Positions 10,101 through 21,961 of a stretch of 64,000 nucleotides of DNA are shown piece by piece. The notes beneath the pieces were generated by a model. That model was not told where the DNA came from and searched no databases. It saw only the letters and a list, made by a program, of their open reading frames with translations. How positions within the stretch are numbered: the stretch's first letter is position 1; every line of letters begins with the position of its first letter. The DNA is from Paraphaeosphaeria minitans (lineage: Eukaryota > Ascomycota > Dothideomycetes > Pleosporales > Didymosphaeriaceae), in the NCBI GenBank assembly GCA_015832175.1, contig WJXW01000004.1:1860001-1924000 (forward strand), in the 5' to 3' direction. A program made the position numbers and the translations under genes.

Positions 10101-13100
10101 TTGTCGCACGAATTCACGTTATTTGACTTCGCTACCAGCAGATCAAACATGTCTTGATAACCAGGTAGAACCCGTGATAAAAAATGATCGGGTGGCTGCC
10201 TCGCAGCCAGGACGTGAATAGCAGACCTCCCTGCATTGTTAGGTTTGTCGATGTTGATTCCCAAAGCGAGGAGTCGTTCTGCCAGAGGAAAGTACTTTGA
10301 CGCATCGGATTGGTCCAGAACGCTGCTGTTCAATGCTAGCTCGTGCAAGAGGGAATTGCCTCGATAGTCGACAACTGAAAAATCCATGCCATTCTGCAAC
10401 AGATAGTCTAGCTTGGCCAGCTGGCTATGGGGATATCGTGTGAGGGATGCCCCTTCATCGAGCGAGACAGCCAGATGAAGTAGCGTTCGACCATTGAAAT
10501 CGCGCACATCGAGTTCTGACCCTTTCTGAAGTAAGACATCGAAATCTTCTTGGTCAGAGCGGAAAGAAGAGTCACAGAGCATTCCGCGAGAGAGAACAGT
10601 GAAACCATTCGCATCCCTTGCATTGATATCAGCACCTGCTTCGAGTAGTAGGTCTAATGGTGCTACCATCTGCCTGTCATTAATACGCATCTTGTGCAAT
10701 GGTGTTTCTCTACTTCGGTTGCTCTCGTTAGGATCGGCGCCTGCATCTAAGAGCGCCTTCAGGACTGCAGTGCCAGTACCGGTCTTCTCGAGCGCAATGT
10801 GCAGCGGCCCGTTGCCATTTTTGTCTTTGAAATTTAACTCTGGCCTGTATTCAAGAAGCTTTAGCGTTGCATCGTCATGATAACTATCAAGCAACACAAG
10901 TATCGGCGGCCTGTCTCCTCGGTGGAAATCTCGAGAAAGTTTGTCGATGTCTGCTTGTCCCAACTCTACTAGTAAGCTTATTGAGTCGGGTGATGTGACT
11001 AGGTGTAATGGTGCTTCGTTCGAGTTGTTCATGGCATTCACGTCCGCACCAGAGTTAATGAGTACGCGTACTGCGACCGGTGTGTTGACTGCAAAGTGAA
11101 GAGCAGTATTACCCTCGTGCTCTTTCTGATGAACGTCGGCTCCCTTATCAAGCAATAGCGTTATTAACTCCCGACAATCCCCTGGGCTGGACTTGTTGCT
11201 GTGGTTGTCCCGGAACCCTTCGCACAAGGCATGCAATGCAGTAAAACCTCGCGTCCCTCGCTCTTTTGTATGTTCTCCGATATGCCACCAAGCACGACCC
11301 GAGTCAATGCCGCCAAACTCTGAACCTAAATTCTCGCAAAGGATGGCTGGGTCAGCCCCAGCTTCAATCAGCGCCACGATGGTATCGCGATCCGACGATC
11401 GACAAGCAGCGACTAGGGCGGTATCTCCGCGTACTGTAGCGTTGACTTGCACGCTCGGATGTTGCAGAATGCGGCGTACAAGCCTGGATCGGCCCTTGTT
11501 GGCCGACCACTGCAAAGCTCGATGGACGACATCAAGATCGTGAATGAATGGCATAAACGCATTCAAAGCTTCCAGATGGCCATTTTCACAGGCATACTGT
11601 TGCAAGTGGTTAGTTTGTGGTCATGTGAAGACGGATTAACCTCACCATCAACGGCGTATGTCCAACAGATCTAGGCGCATTACCACACCAATTCCCAGGA
11701 TCTTCTATTGTCTTCTCTGTAAGAGGATCGACCCCGGCTTCTAGAAGAGCCCCAATAGCTTCGGCACGGTTTTCGCTTGCTGCTGCATGAAGAGGTTTGA
11801 GACCGTTCTGTTCGTCGGCGGCGTCTGGCTCCGCGCCGGCACAGATCAACTTCCTGACGACAGCTGCATGTCCCGAAGAGGCTGCAAGATACAGAGGCGT
11901 CTTGCTAGACCCATCTCTCGAGTGTATATCCGCTCCATTATCGATAAGATACTGAGCATAATTGCATAAGTCGTACTGGGCACCAATGTGGAGCGCCGTG
12001 GTACTGTGGACGTTATGACCCTGCAACTTGAGCCAGGCTTTTCGGTTCGCGGCGTTTTCCAGGAACCTGTGAATGAGAGTGTTTAGGGATCCTTGCGGAA
12101 AGTTTGCCGATGCGGAGCGAGACACATGGATGTACCAGCTGGTGAGTGCGTATTGGATAAACGGATAGCGCAAACGTATTTGCTGTTCGTCTCCAGTATC
12201 GGGCTTTTTACGAAAGAAAGAGTAGTTCTCGGTCCCGACATCATGATCTCGGGAAACTTTCACACTATCGAGGCACCCGGATTGCAGATAAGTCAAGCAC
12301 GCCATGGCAAGAGAACCATGTGTTGGGCCAAAATGAAGAACTGGGTAGCCATCTTCACCTTCTTCTCGTGCTTCACACTTCAGATACTCTGTGAAAGAGT
12401 GATGACACACACATACAGTTTCATCCGGCAGTATTTCAAGCAGAGGCCCGGTCGCTGCACGAACAAGGTCTTTCTGCGCCTTCAGGTCTCCGTCGCTGTC
12501 TGTGCGATACGTTGTATTAAGCATTTCCGCAAGTTCCAGAAGCCGTAATGGACGTGTAGCATGTGTCACCCATTGGAGAATGAGCATTTGGATTTCTTCC
12601 GGTACGCCAGATCTAGTCGCGTGTTCACGTAGCAAACGCGTGTACATATCGTGCAGATCGAGCGGTAGTGCTTTGAGCACATCTTTGATGCGTGCTCCTG
12701 TCTCAAGGAAAGCATCCAGGGCAAGTTTCGCATACAGGAAGAGGCCATTCGCGCGGCCTGGTATTGCATTCCGAATCAGGGCCTGGTCGCTAGAGCCTAT
12801 CTTTGTTGACCTCAAACTATGGTTGACGTATGTCTCGATGTCAACGTCAACGTCTCGTTCAAGTAGGCGTATGCTCAGCAGCTCCGAATTTCGTAGGGGC
12901 ATTTCCACAGCGGAAACTGGTCGACTTGTGATCAGAACTTTTGCTTTATGAGGCTTCCACTGGCTAAATGCTGCCAGATTTAACAGGAATTCGTCGTGAC
13001 CATGGTCCATTTCATCCAGCGCATCGGCCACACAAAACACTTTCCCAGCCAGGCCCTTGATTGCAAGTTTGAGGTTAAACCAGTGGTCCTCCATTGTAAT

Positions 13101-13601
13101 ACTATCGATAGAGCGGCCCGTTTCGATCAATTCTTTCAGCCGCTTTTGCAGTGGCGGGCTGAGTATCAAGACTTGATCTAACCAGTCGCGGAGCAAGGCA
13201 GCGGGCTCGTGATTCGCATCAATGATTTGACGAAAGAAAAAGTATAGCACGTGAGTGTCTGGTTCTGACTGGGCTAATGCGTCTACCAGATGTGCAGCGA
13301 GCACCGACTTCCCTGAGCCAGGTATTCCTTTGATCCATAGAAGCCCGTCCTTCGTGCTTTGACGCCAGCTGCGGTAAGTGTGGCTCGATGTAAGCCATGC
13401 TCCTGTTCCAGGTACGTGAGACGCGAGATGCTTGCGAAACTCTCCGCTGTCGAGCTCATAGTCGGTAGGTTTTAGCCATGAGCGTATCTTCCGGACCTCT
13501 TCTGGTGACTCGGGGAGGACATTTTCCGGGTTATAATTGCTGACGTCGTCTCGGTAAATGACGACAGCATTGTCACTGGCGGTACTCAGAGACCGTGACA
13601 T
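7183..13601 (-). CDS. NACHT-ankyrin NLR-like receptor, 2107 residues
   Basis: Three exons, 13601-11646, 11596-8747 and 8700-7183, are separated by phase-0 introns of 49 and 46 nt with good donor and branch signals, giving 2107 residues. An N-terminal linker typical of fungal NLRs (IRSWLKPTDYE) precedes a NACHT NTPase with Walker A GIPGSGKS at about 92-99 and Walker B VFCVADALDEMD at about 188-199. From about residue 560 to the C-terminus there is a long array of ankyrin repeats (for example GHTPLMYACENGHLEAL, DGLTPLHLAARS, NTALHFAVNTP), some degenerate. The N-terminus has no HET, Goodbye or PNP effector domain that I recognise. Fungal NACHT-ANK proteins of this kind act in self/non-self recognition or controlled cell death; the ligand is unknown. 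The gene looks intact. Confidence 0.88.
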
Positions 13602-13996
13602 GATACGTAGCTAGGTTCAGAGTGAGCGGGTGGAGGAGAGAAGAGGAGAAAATAGGAGGACGCGTCGCTTACCGGATGATGGATTTAGGCACCCACCCAG
13701 CCACAAAATTGGGCGCCTAATCATATTGAGTAAGCGCCTGTTTCTCTCCATGAAAGTATCGAGAAAGAATCGACACAGATGATATTTAGCTAATAAAAAA
13801 CATGCTGAGGTATATATTTGTTTCTGTCGTGGTAATGCGTCTTTGTTGAGGTTGCGAGGGGCCCGAGCCAGGAGAAGGTCACATGCGGGGCCGTGGCCAA
13901 CGAATTCAGATTAGCGAAGCGGCAGCAGTCCGACCTTTCAATTCCTCCCCACGTTACTCTCTCTGACCAACCATCCGTGTCCGCGATTATTGCATC
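13602..13996. other. Promoter region of the NACHT-ankyrin gene
   Basis: 395 bp upstream of the NLR start codon, AT-rich at about 13780-13825. No defined motif could be assigned. Confidence 0.4.
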
Positions 13997-14860
13997 ATGT
14001 CTCGTCTCATGGCAATGTCACGAGGTATTAGAAATCTGATCCTGGAATTTACGCTCCGCGCCCGCTTTCCGGCACCCGAGACTCTTGCCGACGTTGGCTC
14101 ACAGACTTTGGAGGAACAGCACAAGTAGGTACACCTTTTACTCCACTAGCCGCCTAGAACGCACTAGAAGCACTGCTCTCCAACTGCTACTCATCAGTCG
14201 GAAGATCTACCAAGGAACTAAGCAACTACTTGATCGTATGGGGAACAGCTGTGAGCTATCCGTAAAATTCGTCCATGGGCAGTTCTTTTGTGCCCCGGAC
14301 TCGGTTACCACCTTTGGGAAACAGTTTGAATTTTGTTCGCGTTGTTATTAAGAGATTTGGCGAATTCCGTGACCACGTTGAGGTGTGTGACCGCCCGATA
14401 CCGAACCTATGGCGAAGTGGTCGTGGTGAGCGGCCGACTTATTTCCAGCTGATGTTCTACGACGGTCTAATGAATATCTTAAATTATAGGCCCTAAGGTC
14501 GGGGGACGTCCATGCCTGTGGTAGCCGAATGATTTACAATTCGCACTCTCGAGATTGACTTCGTCGACATAGATGACATGAGCCTGCTTGCACCTTAAAT
14601 TAGCAGTCCGACTACCTCAGTACGTTTCTTTTACCGGCAAGCCGGGGAAGACCTCCGACCACCTGAGCGGCTAGCGGGATGTCTTGGTCAAAAGACAGGT
14701 GTGATGCTCGCTACGAAATATCACCAGTACGGTAAAGGCGTATTTGATAAAATCCGGCCGCATCATGTTCAAAGCTAACGACAACATGGTGGTAGACGTC
14801 CATACTGGCCAGATAATTGTCGACTATGACTTCAGCGAATCCTTCATTTCCCTTCCGTGA
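13997..14860 (+). pseudogene. Degraded F-box-like fungal protein
   Basis: An ATG at 13997 begins MSRLMAMSRGIRNLILEFTLR, similar to the 'LP.ELR..IYE..L' start of fungal F-box-like proteins, and the frame stops after about 43 codons. A second frame carries ALQLLLISRKIYQGTKQLL, like the conserved LLxxCRQIYxEA segment, then FVHGQFF. A third frame continues LPPLGNSLNFVRVVIKRFGEF, and near 14770 MVVDVHTGQIIVDYDFSES resumes. One break could be an intron, but the pattern needs at least one real frameshift and several stops. The order fits one ancestral gene of about 280 codons. A multi-intron functional gene is not fully excluded. Confidence 0.4.
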
Positions 14861-15101
14861 AAGGCTGGATCTCTGGATGCCCTAGAAAGAACGTGTTTTA
14901 GGGTGTCGGAAAAAGAGGAGATTAGATGTTTTCGACATCAGATCTAGCTGGCCAGAATGAGCTGCTGACTTCACTCGACGAGGACGTCTAACATTTGTAC
15001 CCCCAATCGCGCATGATCACTGAGGAAGCAGAATCCAGTGATATATCGCCGAATCATCTCATTCCCAAGCAAAATATTTGCTACGATATATCAAGCCCTA
15101 G

Positions 15102-16508
15102 TTACTTGGCTTCCCCCACGTACGGAGTTTCATATGGTCGTTCAGCCTGGGGTGTTATCCTGGCAAGATGGCGACGCTCTCCTGTTACCCAGTCGACGAT
15201 CGCAGAGTGTGAAGTAACCCTGTTATCCCATACTACTACGGTATTTGGTGCCCAGCGCACGCGTGCCTGGTAATCTATACCGCGACCAATGTGGTCTACT
15301 AGAAACTTGAGCAGGTACTCGCTTTCCTCATTCTTGAGCCCATCGATAGAGCGAGTAACTACAGTCGGTCAGCTAAAAGAGATCGACAACAGGAGATGGT
15401 TACTTACATCCACCGTTGACGAACAGTGCTTTCTCGCCAGTGGCAGGATGTGTCCTCACGAGTGGATGAGAGTGTTTCACAGGCTCCCGCCGAACAACAC
15501 CGCCGCGACTCCTGCTGAACTCGGCCTGTTCGAATCCAGAGTGAACCGCCGTGAGCCCATGGAGGCGCTCTTTGAGGGCTGGTGAGAGGCGATTGTATGC
15601 TTCGACATGGTTGACAAAGGCTGTGTCCCCGCCGACCTCCGGCGTATCGAGGATGATGAGGAATGTGGTTCCCGGAGGCTGTTCCTCATATGTCACATCG
15701 GAGTGCCATGCAACACTACTATTTCGGTTTGCGAGGAAGCTTTCGAACTCGCCATTGCCGCCGTTGCGATATACGAGGTGGATCTCCGGATAACCCTCGG
15801 GTGCACCGCTGGTCTTGAATCACATTCAGTCAGCACCTGTCCTGATTGGTTACACCACACACACAAAAGATCTACTCACGGGATGGATGTGGTGTCTTCC
15901 GAAGTATGCACCGAAGTCAAGTGCCTCTTGAATGGGAAGATCTGCAAGGTCCTGGTCTCTGAACGCAACGACCTTTCGCTGTGCAACGAGAAGCGCGAGT
16001 TGGTCTTTACCAGCGTTGCTAAGCTTACTCAATTGTACGCCGGTCACTTCGGACCCAGTTGAGGGAGTCAGATGATGAAGCTTTGACTCTTCAATAAGAA
16101 GGTCCTTAAAGCTGGGGTCAGCGTCTTTTCCATGCTCGATATGGGTGAACGGCTCCCAAGGCGAGTATTTTTCACCGTGATCCCACACTGGCAAGTAGTG
16201 TGGGTACTTTGAAAGGTTAGTTGAGGCCAATCGACATGCTTTTCGAAGCTTACAGCTGCGGTAGTAGTGCCCCCTTCTTCATCGATGACGCGACGGATCT
16301 TCGGTTTCTCTATGCCAGCTGCCTTGGTCTCTTCAACTGGCTGTTCTGTGTGCACAGACTCCGCTTGCTCTACGGTCGTCCTCTGACCTACTGGCTTGTC
16401 TTGCTCGATGGGAGAGTCGGCTCGAGGTGTGATTCGTTTGGTAAGTCTTTCTGAGTCAATGGATACTGGTAAAGCAGCCTCTACCTGGCTCACGATTTCT
16501 GTTCCCAT
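15102..16508 (-). CDS. TauD/TfdA-type Fe(II)/2-oxoglutarate dioxygenase
   Basis: Four exons, 16508-16254, 16206-15880, 15813-15408 and 15358-15102, with introns of 47, 66 and 49 nt, give 414 residues. The core matches fungal taurine/alpha-ketoglutarate dioxygenases: VVAFRDQDLADLP, then WHSDVTYEEQPPGTTFL carrying the HxD iron ligands, TGEKALFVNGGFTR, and HSAIVDW with the distal His followed by GERRHLARITPQ with the 2-oxoglutarate Arg. The first exon is a variable, charged N-terminus. I chose the Met at 16508; an upstream Met at 16571 would overlap a likely TATA box. The family hydroxylates sulfonates, sulfates or herbicide-like acids; the substrate here is unknown. A transporter gene of the DAL5 type starts about 1.1 kb upstream, divergently. 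Confidence 0.88.
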
Positions 16509-16556
16509 GGTGCTAAGTGATGATTGGAATTGGCCTACCCTCAGGAAAGCGACATC

Positions 16557-16564
16557 TATATAGG
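16557..16564 (-). promoter_or_regulatory. Candidate TATA box of the TauD-like gene
   Basis: CTATATAG lies about 50 nt upstream of the chosen ATG at 16508. This also argues against starting translation at 16571, upstream of the box. Confidence 0.35.
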
Positions 16565-17536
16565 ATGTCAACCCCTTGACTAGTGCAAGTCACCAGACAC
16601 ACTCTCACTGCAGGCCCGATGCCGCCATTGACGGCAGTCGGGCACTGCGTGATGCGAGTGGCCTCGGATATAGGCGTGCGCACCTCTGAGTGGACACGGA
16701 TATGAGTTAACGGATGTTTGACATGCCCAGCGACGCACATATTTTCAAGCGCGACTGTATACTGATAACATTCGTTACAGATGTACCGCGTTGTTGTGCA
16801 AGGGCCAGCATTCGATTCGCAATATCGCGTATTTCGAGGGGTTAATGACGACCACCTTATACATAGTGAAGTTGATGCAACGACGCAACTGGATGTGCAT
16901 CCTACACTTACCGTCTAAACGATTAATAGCTACACCGAACGCGCAAGAAAATCTCACCATTTTTAGGTTGTCCGAATCGTTGCTGTCGGAAGGTGTGAGG
17001 AGACGCGATGCAGCTTCTCCGATCGACTGGAAGTTGCGCCACGAACCCCAGATTCAAGACAACCGATAGTACAACACGAATTCTTCGAGCGGGGCAATAT
17101 CTCTATCCTTATCGCGATAGCATAATTGAGTCTAAAACGACGTGATACATCGACTTCAGCCACATGTGGGATGATTCTACGGGTTGAGTTGCCGCGATGA
17201 AACCCGCGGAATACTGAGCTAGAACATTGGCGCCTGAGTCGTCGAAGCTCGGCCATGAAGGTTGCTGAAAGCTTAGCTTCGCCAATGAAGGCCCGGCGAA
17301 GCTTGCGGTACGGTCTTGGACTACTCAGATTCGCCTCCTAATCGAGCAGTTCCTCCTGAGCTCTAGGTCGATGGGCTCTGGAAGCACGCCTCAACATTAC
17401 TTGCCTCCGCAACGACCTGCCTGTGCAGGCATCAAGCCATAGTCATTATCCGACCGGTACGCGGCAAGATGGACTGACTGCCGTCCAAGAACTGATATCA
17501 TCACGTAGGCGATTGGATGATTGAGCGATCTCGCGA
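16565..17536. other. Divergent intergenic region between dioxygenase and transporter
   Basis: About 1 kb that presumably holds both promoters. I saw no gene and no well-defined operator. The sequence is not RIP-scarred, unlike the transporter interior downstream. Confidence 0.45.
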
Positions 17537-17548
17537 TATAAATATATA
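17537..17548 (+). promoter_or_regulatory. Candidate TATA box of the transporter pseudogene
   Basis: TATAAATATATA lies 62 nt before the transporter ATG at 17610. It is undamaged, as is the 5' part of the gene. Confidence 0.4.
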
Positions 17549-17609
17549 GCTCAGAAATCATCATGACGTGAACTGCCTCATCCATAATGATTTGGCTGTT
17601 TCAATTAAC

Positions 17610-19479
17610 ATGACGAGCGTTTCGGTCGACGCACTCCCAACTACCACCCAGGCGGACACTGTGTCTCTTCAATCCATACAAAAAACGAACGACAAGCTAC
17701 CGTATGGCATCGCGAAGGACGCAGAACTCGTCACTATAAGGGGAAACATCGTCTCCAACAATGGAATTGTGTATTCGTCTAACAAATCCAACGACAGTCT
17801 AGCTAGAAACATATTTACCGACGCTGATGTCGCTGCGTACTATAAAGATCTATATAAGACATACAAGTACGAGTGTAGGCATGTCTTTAATCCTAAAGCC
17901 ACCTGGACCGTTAAGGAGGAGAAGAAGATTATTTAGAAACTAGACTTACGCGTGTGCTTCTAGGCATGCACAATACTTAACCTAAGCTGTGTCTAGCACT
18001 TTCCTAAAGGATCTAAAGCTAACTACAAACAGTGTGTTGCAATTAACTCTTTATTAACTTACGAGTATCATACTAATTAAATAATAGACTATAATTAGGG
18101 AAACACTGTTTTTTTATTTTCCTTTCTAATCGCTAAACTGCCCTCTCAGCTTGTGTCCAAGAAGATAGGCCCTAATCAATGGATCCTAACCCAAATGGTG
18201 AGCCCATGTCGAACGCATTATGTAATCGGGTATCCAGTGCTCACCAGAACTAGTTACTGTGGTTAATAGTTGCCATGAGCTAAGCAGCATTAACTAGCAA
18301 AGCTAGTTTTCTGGCTACCTATGCTCTGCTCGCAATTCTTAAGGGCGGCTTTATCCCTAATCTTGTCCTATAGCTCTCCTACTTCTATACTAGTCGCGAA
18401 CTACTAATCTAACTTAGCTTTTTCTAGACCACTTTAAGTATCACTATAATTGTTACGTCCTTGCTTGCCTTCGCAATCTTCTATCTAGAAGGGGCGTTTA
18501 TAGCCTAACAGGTTAGTAATAGCTTTTCCTACTTAGGGACTTATTACGCTACTTATTAGAATTACATTATTCTTTCTTATGCCTACATTAGCAGTGCAAA
18601 CAAAAACATAGTATAGGCCTAACAGTTAGTTTACTAACCGCAAACTTACTATTATTATTAACTATGTGCTCCGCAACAACCCTCACAAAGGTGATATATA
18701 TAACTATTAAGCTATCACCCCTAAAAGGCTCTAGAACTCTATAAAAGATTATAATCTCTAGCTATTATACATTATAGGCCTCCTATGCTTTATTCCCTAG
18801 TCTCTAGTCTCTTACTATTAAACACTCGTCCTACGCTCTCTTAGCTTTAGCACCCTTAACGTCTAGCTTCTTATTATTCTATCTACTATCTTACACATTA
18901 TTACACTTCTAAGCATTATATAGATAAGCAATAGGCTTGATTAACGCGCTCTAGTAGCTGTGTAGCAGAACCTATAGACATTACCTTGCGTTATTACACT
19001 ATATGCCTAGCCTAACCTTATTAAGAATTTATAGGGTACTTACGCCTTAATCACAGTCCTTCTTAGCTATCTATACTGCCACGCTATTAACGTAGCATAG
19101 GTCTTAATAAACTTAAACAACGTCAGTTCGCGCTCTGTCTCTGCGGCGCTGTACAACATAATAGTGCAATGCGGAGGTATTATAGGCTTAAACATCTATC
19201 GCGAGGATAATAAGCCTCTTTACAGGCGCAGAAACTGTAACCTAGTCATCATTAATGTTGTCTCGATATTATGGTTCTTTTTCACCAAAGCGTACTATGT
19301 ATGGAAGAACAAGACTCGCGATCGTAAATGGAAAGCCATGTCGCATGAGGTAAGTTATCAACCGGTCCTGAGGTTGAAGAAGAGGCTTGCGGACTGACTA
19401 AATCTAGGAGCGTACCGATTACATTCAGACGACGACCGAAACCGCAAGCAGGCGCCTGGACTTTAGGTTCGCGCATTAA
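17610..19479 (+). pseudogene. DAL5/allantoate-permease-like MFS transporter, RIP-scarred
   Basis: The first 108 codons (17610-17933) are clean: MTSVSVDALPTT... to VFNPKATWTVKEEKKII, then TAG. Beyond that the family sequence is still readable through many stops: KLDLRVC, LKGGFIPNLVL*LSYFYTSREL (about 18340), SLLAFAIFYLEG (about 18460), WFTNRKLTIIINYVLRNNP (about 18640), AITPKRL*NSIKDYNL (about 18710), KNL*GTYALITVLLSY (about 19025). The 3' end is clean again from about 19140: SVSAALYNIIVQCGGIIG, NIYRED, FFTKAYYVWKNKTRDRKWKAMSHE, a 58-nt intron at about 19350-19407 (GTAAGT...CTAG), and a last exon ending RRLDFRFAH. Members are about 500-residue, 12-helix anion:cation symporters for allantoate, nicotinate, sulfonates and other small anions. 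The gene cannot make a full protein. Confidence 0.85.
17934..19140 (+). other. RIP-like mutated island inside the transporter gene
   Basis: This 1.2-kb block is strikingly rich in TA dinucleotides (CTA, TTA, TAG, TAC) and poor in CA/TG, with many stop codons in place of Gln, Arg and Trp codons. That is the signature of repeat-induced point mutation (CpA to TpA on both strands). Both flanks, within the same gene, have normal composition. Borders are approximate to about 20 nt and were judged by eye. Confidence 0.75.
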
Positions 19480-20795
19480 GATGGTAGCCACCAACATAGC
19501 TTGAAGCTTGGTTCAACAGCATCGGGCGTACGTAGAACAACGGGCGCGTCAAGATGTAATGTAACCAAGTAGTAAGATTTCACCTGTCAAGCCAGCGTAT
19601 ACAACAGTGAGTAGTACGTACGGTTCGACCCTAGTACGACTAAATGTTTGTCCATTATTATTCGTAACATACAGGTACAAGATTAGCGCTTGTCTGGAGC
19701 TGATAGTATAGTTTAAACAATACATAAATCTCTCAATAATTAGGAATGTATTACACCTAACGTAATTCCGATCTTTTCTGAAGTAGTCAAAATTTATTCC
19801 GATGTACAGCCTAAAATCAAGTACTAGCTGCAAACTACGGGCCATATTACCAACTGTTACATACGCCGAGTCGAGCTAAGACCGGCGTTGCGCCCGCTTC
19901 CCATCTATTGTTGGTTTTCTGGACCAAGGGGCTGCAGCAATTATACGCAAGATTCTGTCACGCTAATACATGCATAGGGAAACATGATACAGTCCGAAAT
20001 ATATCAACTATTTTCTTTCGTCGTCGAAGTTAACTGCAACCACATCCTCACCGCATCATTCTGTTCTACTACTGCTTCCTTTTGCTGCCCCTGTCAATAT
20101 TAGTATACATAGAGTCGGTATACTAGTGCATGCATTAGTTCTGATACCGTCATCACATCTTTGGCGTGAAGCTGAGCGTTTTATGGTTCAGATTTCTTGT
20201 CCTTATCATTGAGAAGCACAATCATTCGCTAGAAATTCAATGAAGACCTTGTCGCTGGGAAATATTCCGTGGAAAGATCAAGGATACAGTGTAATGAAGC
20301 TGCGAGTTGCGACTGTAATCTTGCATCGCGCCGCCGTTGTTCCTTTGGCCCCACCGCGGAGCTGAATATTTCGTAAGGTCGCTCACAACCCAGAACGACA
20401 CATACTCGCTTATGAAAGAGATGGTACCTATAATCGGAGAACGAGGAGTTGGTAGCCAGCGTTGTTCGCAACCAAGTTTAACTCGAAGAGCTTCTGAGTC
20501 CAAGCGCCGACCAACCTTCACTTGTAAGTCGAGCGGCGGTAAAGTGCACAAATGTTTAGCATGTTTCAGAGCTATTCCTCCTTTGTAATGGTCTTTTCAC
20601 TAGTGTAGCTTCTGTTCACCCCGGTGGCATATAAAAATATGACCACGCAGGCAAACCTCCCACGAGTACACCCTTGAACATATCATAGCGTCCGTTGAAA
20701 ACCTTAGAGAGTACGTATATATCCCCCACAAAGGTTCCATGATAACCACTGACAGTCTCCAGTCTCTGTACTAACACCCTGGGTAAAATATCGCG
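19480..20795. other. Intergenic, no gene recognised
   Basis: AT-rich to about 20100. Overlapping opposite-strand open frames at 20229-20588 look protein-like in more than one frame (minus strand: WLPTPRSPIIGTISFISEYVSFW), but I could not match them to a family. They may be a repeat or transposon fragment. Confidence 0.4.
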
Positions 20796-21961
20796 ATGTA
20801 CAAGCTCCTGTTGCTTATTGCAATGAGCACGAGGTTGGCGGCATTGGTCAGCGCCGCTTCGTTGGGGGTCGTTCACTGTAACAGCACGACTCATCGTAAC
20901 AGCCATGATGCCCGTTCCCTGAACGGTGTGGCCAGCTCCCCCCGAACTACAAGGCCATATGGAAAAGTACGTTGATGTGATACTGGAACACTTTGATCCC
21001 ATTCAAAGCAAGAACCGCATGGGTAGAACAGAGAACTGATCCTTGCCAAGATCCCTTACTGTTACGCAAGCGTCAACGCGAGGACAAAGCTCAAGCCCTA
21101 TTTCGACGCTGCAGTACAGATCTGGATGACAGCTCTTGGCGGCGATGCTTCTGCAGCAAGCCGTCATAGGCTATCCTTGACAGAACTCGTAGATGCGATG
21201 GGACAACCGATGTATTGTTTCTTCAACGACTACAGAACTTTGAGGAACCCGGAATATGGCATACCGCGATCTGGAACCGCGTCCTCGCAATTCATGTGCA
21301 GGACGTGCGTGGTGCTGCGAGGTCTACTCTTGGATTCTATGATGGAGGCGATCCAGGTAACCACCGCCTCATATCCGGCCACGAGGCACCGAATCAACTG
21401 GCAATTTTAGTGGCACATGAGGTAAGTAGAATTTCAGAGGTACTATCGACCTGTTATGGCACCCACTAATTGATACTTTGTAGCTTGGACATGTCTTTGG
21501 GCTTGCCCATGAACATCAACGAAGCGATCGTAAGTAGTACATCATGGGAATGCCGAACGCGGACTACAATGCCAACAAGGTGTCTAGGCGACCAACACAT
21601 CACATTCGCTTGCGATCTACTCTATGGCTATACGAGCGCCATGAACCAGGCGCAGGCAGAAAACCCTCATATTCCCACACAGCAGCTGGGCCATAGGTTG
21701 TGTAACGACTTCGGCTTTGCAAAACGCTTCGAATTCATTGGGTCATCTTATCTGCATTGGCCTTCATCCCAGGGACAGCTTACCGGCTACGATGTGTATT
21801 CGATTATGCACTACGACAGCCAAAGCGCCTCGAACGACGATTGCAGGGCTCTCGCTCCTCATCGATTGCCAATGAGTTATAGAACTGGGACGTTTATACA
21901 CAAGAATCGAGTTCCGTCGGTGAATGATGTGTACGCTATACGGAATATGCATCCTTGCTAG
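20796..21961 (+). pseudogene. Astacin-like (M12A) secreted metalloprotease, copy A, frameshifted
   Basis: Exons are 20796-20966, 21051-21421, 21484-21529 and 21588-21961. Exon 1 encodes a signal peptide (MYKLLLLIAMSTRLAALVSA). Exon 2 begins IPYCYASVNARTKLKPYFDAA and then WMTALGG. Exon 3 completes the zinc motif HELGHVFGLAHEHQRSD. Exon 4 carries the Met-turn SIMHYD and ends RNMHPC. Exon 2 has 371 nt, and the frame used by its first half (to about 21235, NDYRTLRNP) differs from that of its second half (WNRVLAIHVQDVRG...), so one base appears lost or two gained near 21237. Without a correction the catalytic half is not translated. It is a paralogue of the gene at 22600. An unusual short intron or a sequencing error could also explain the shift. 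Confidence 0.7.

Noticed and set aside
20229..20588. Overlapping open frames on both strands that look protein-like (WLPTPRSPIIGTISFISEYVSFW on minus; NDTYSLMKEMVPIIGERGVG on plus)
   Set aside because: No family could be named, no splice structure or start context supports either strand, and the two strands cannot both be real. Possibly a repeat fragment; a translated search would decide.
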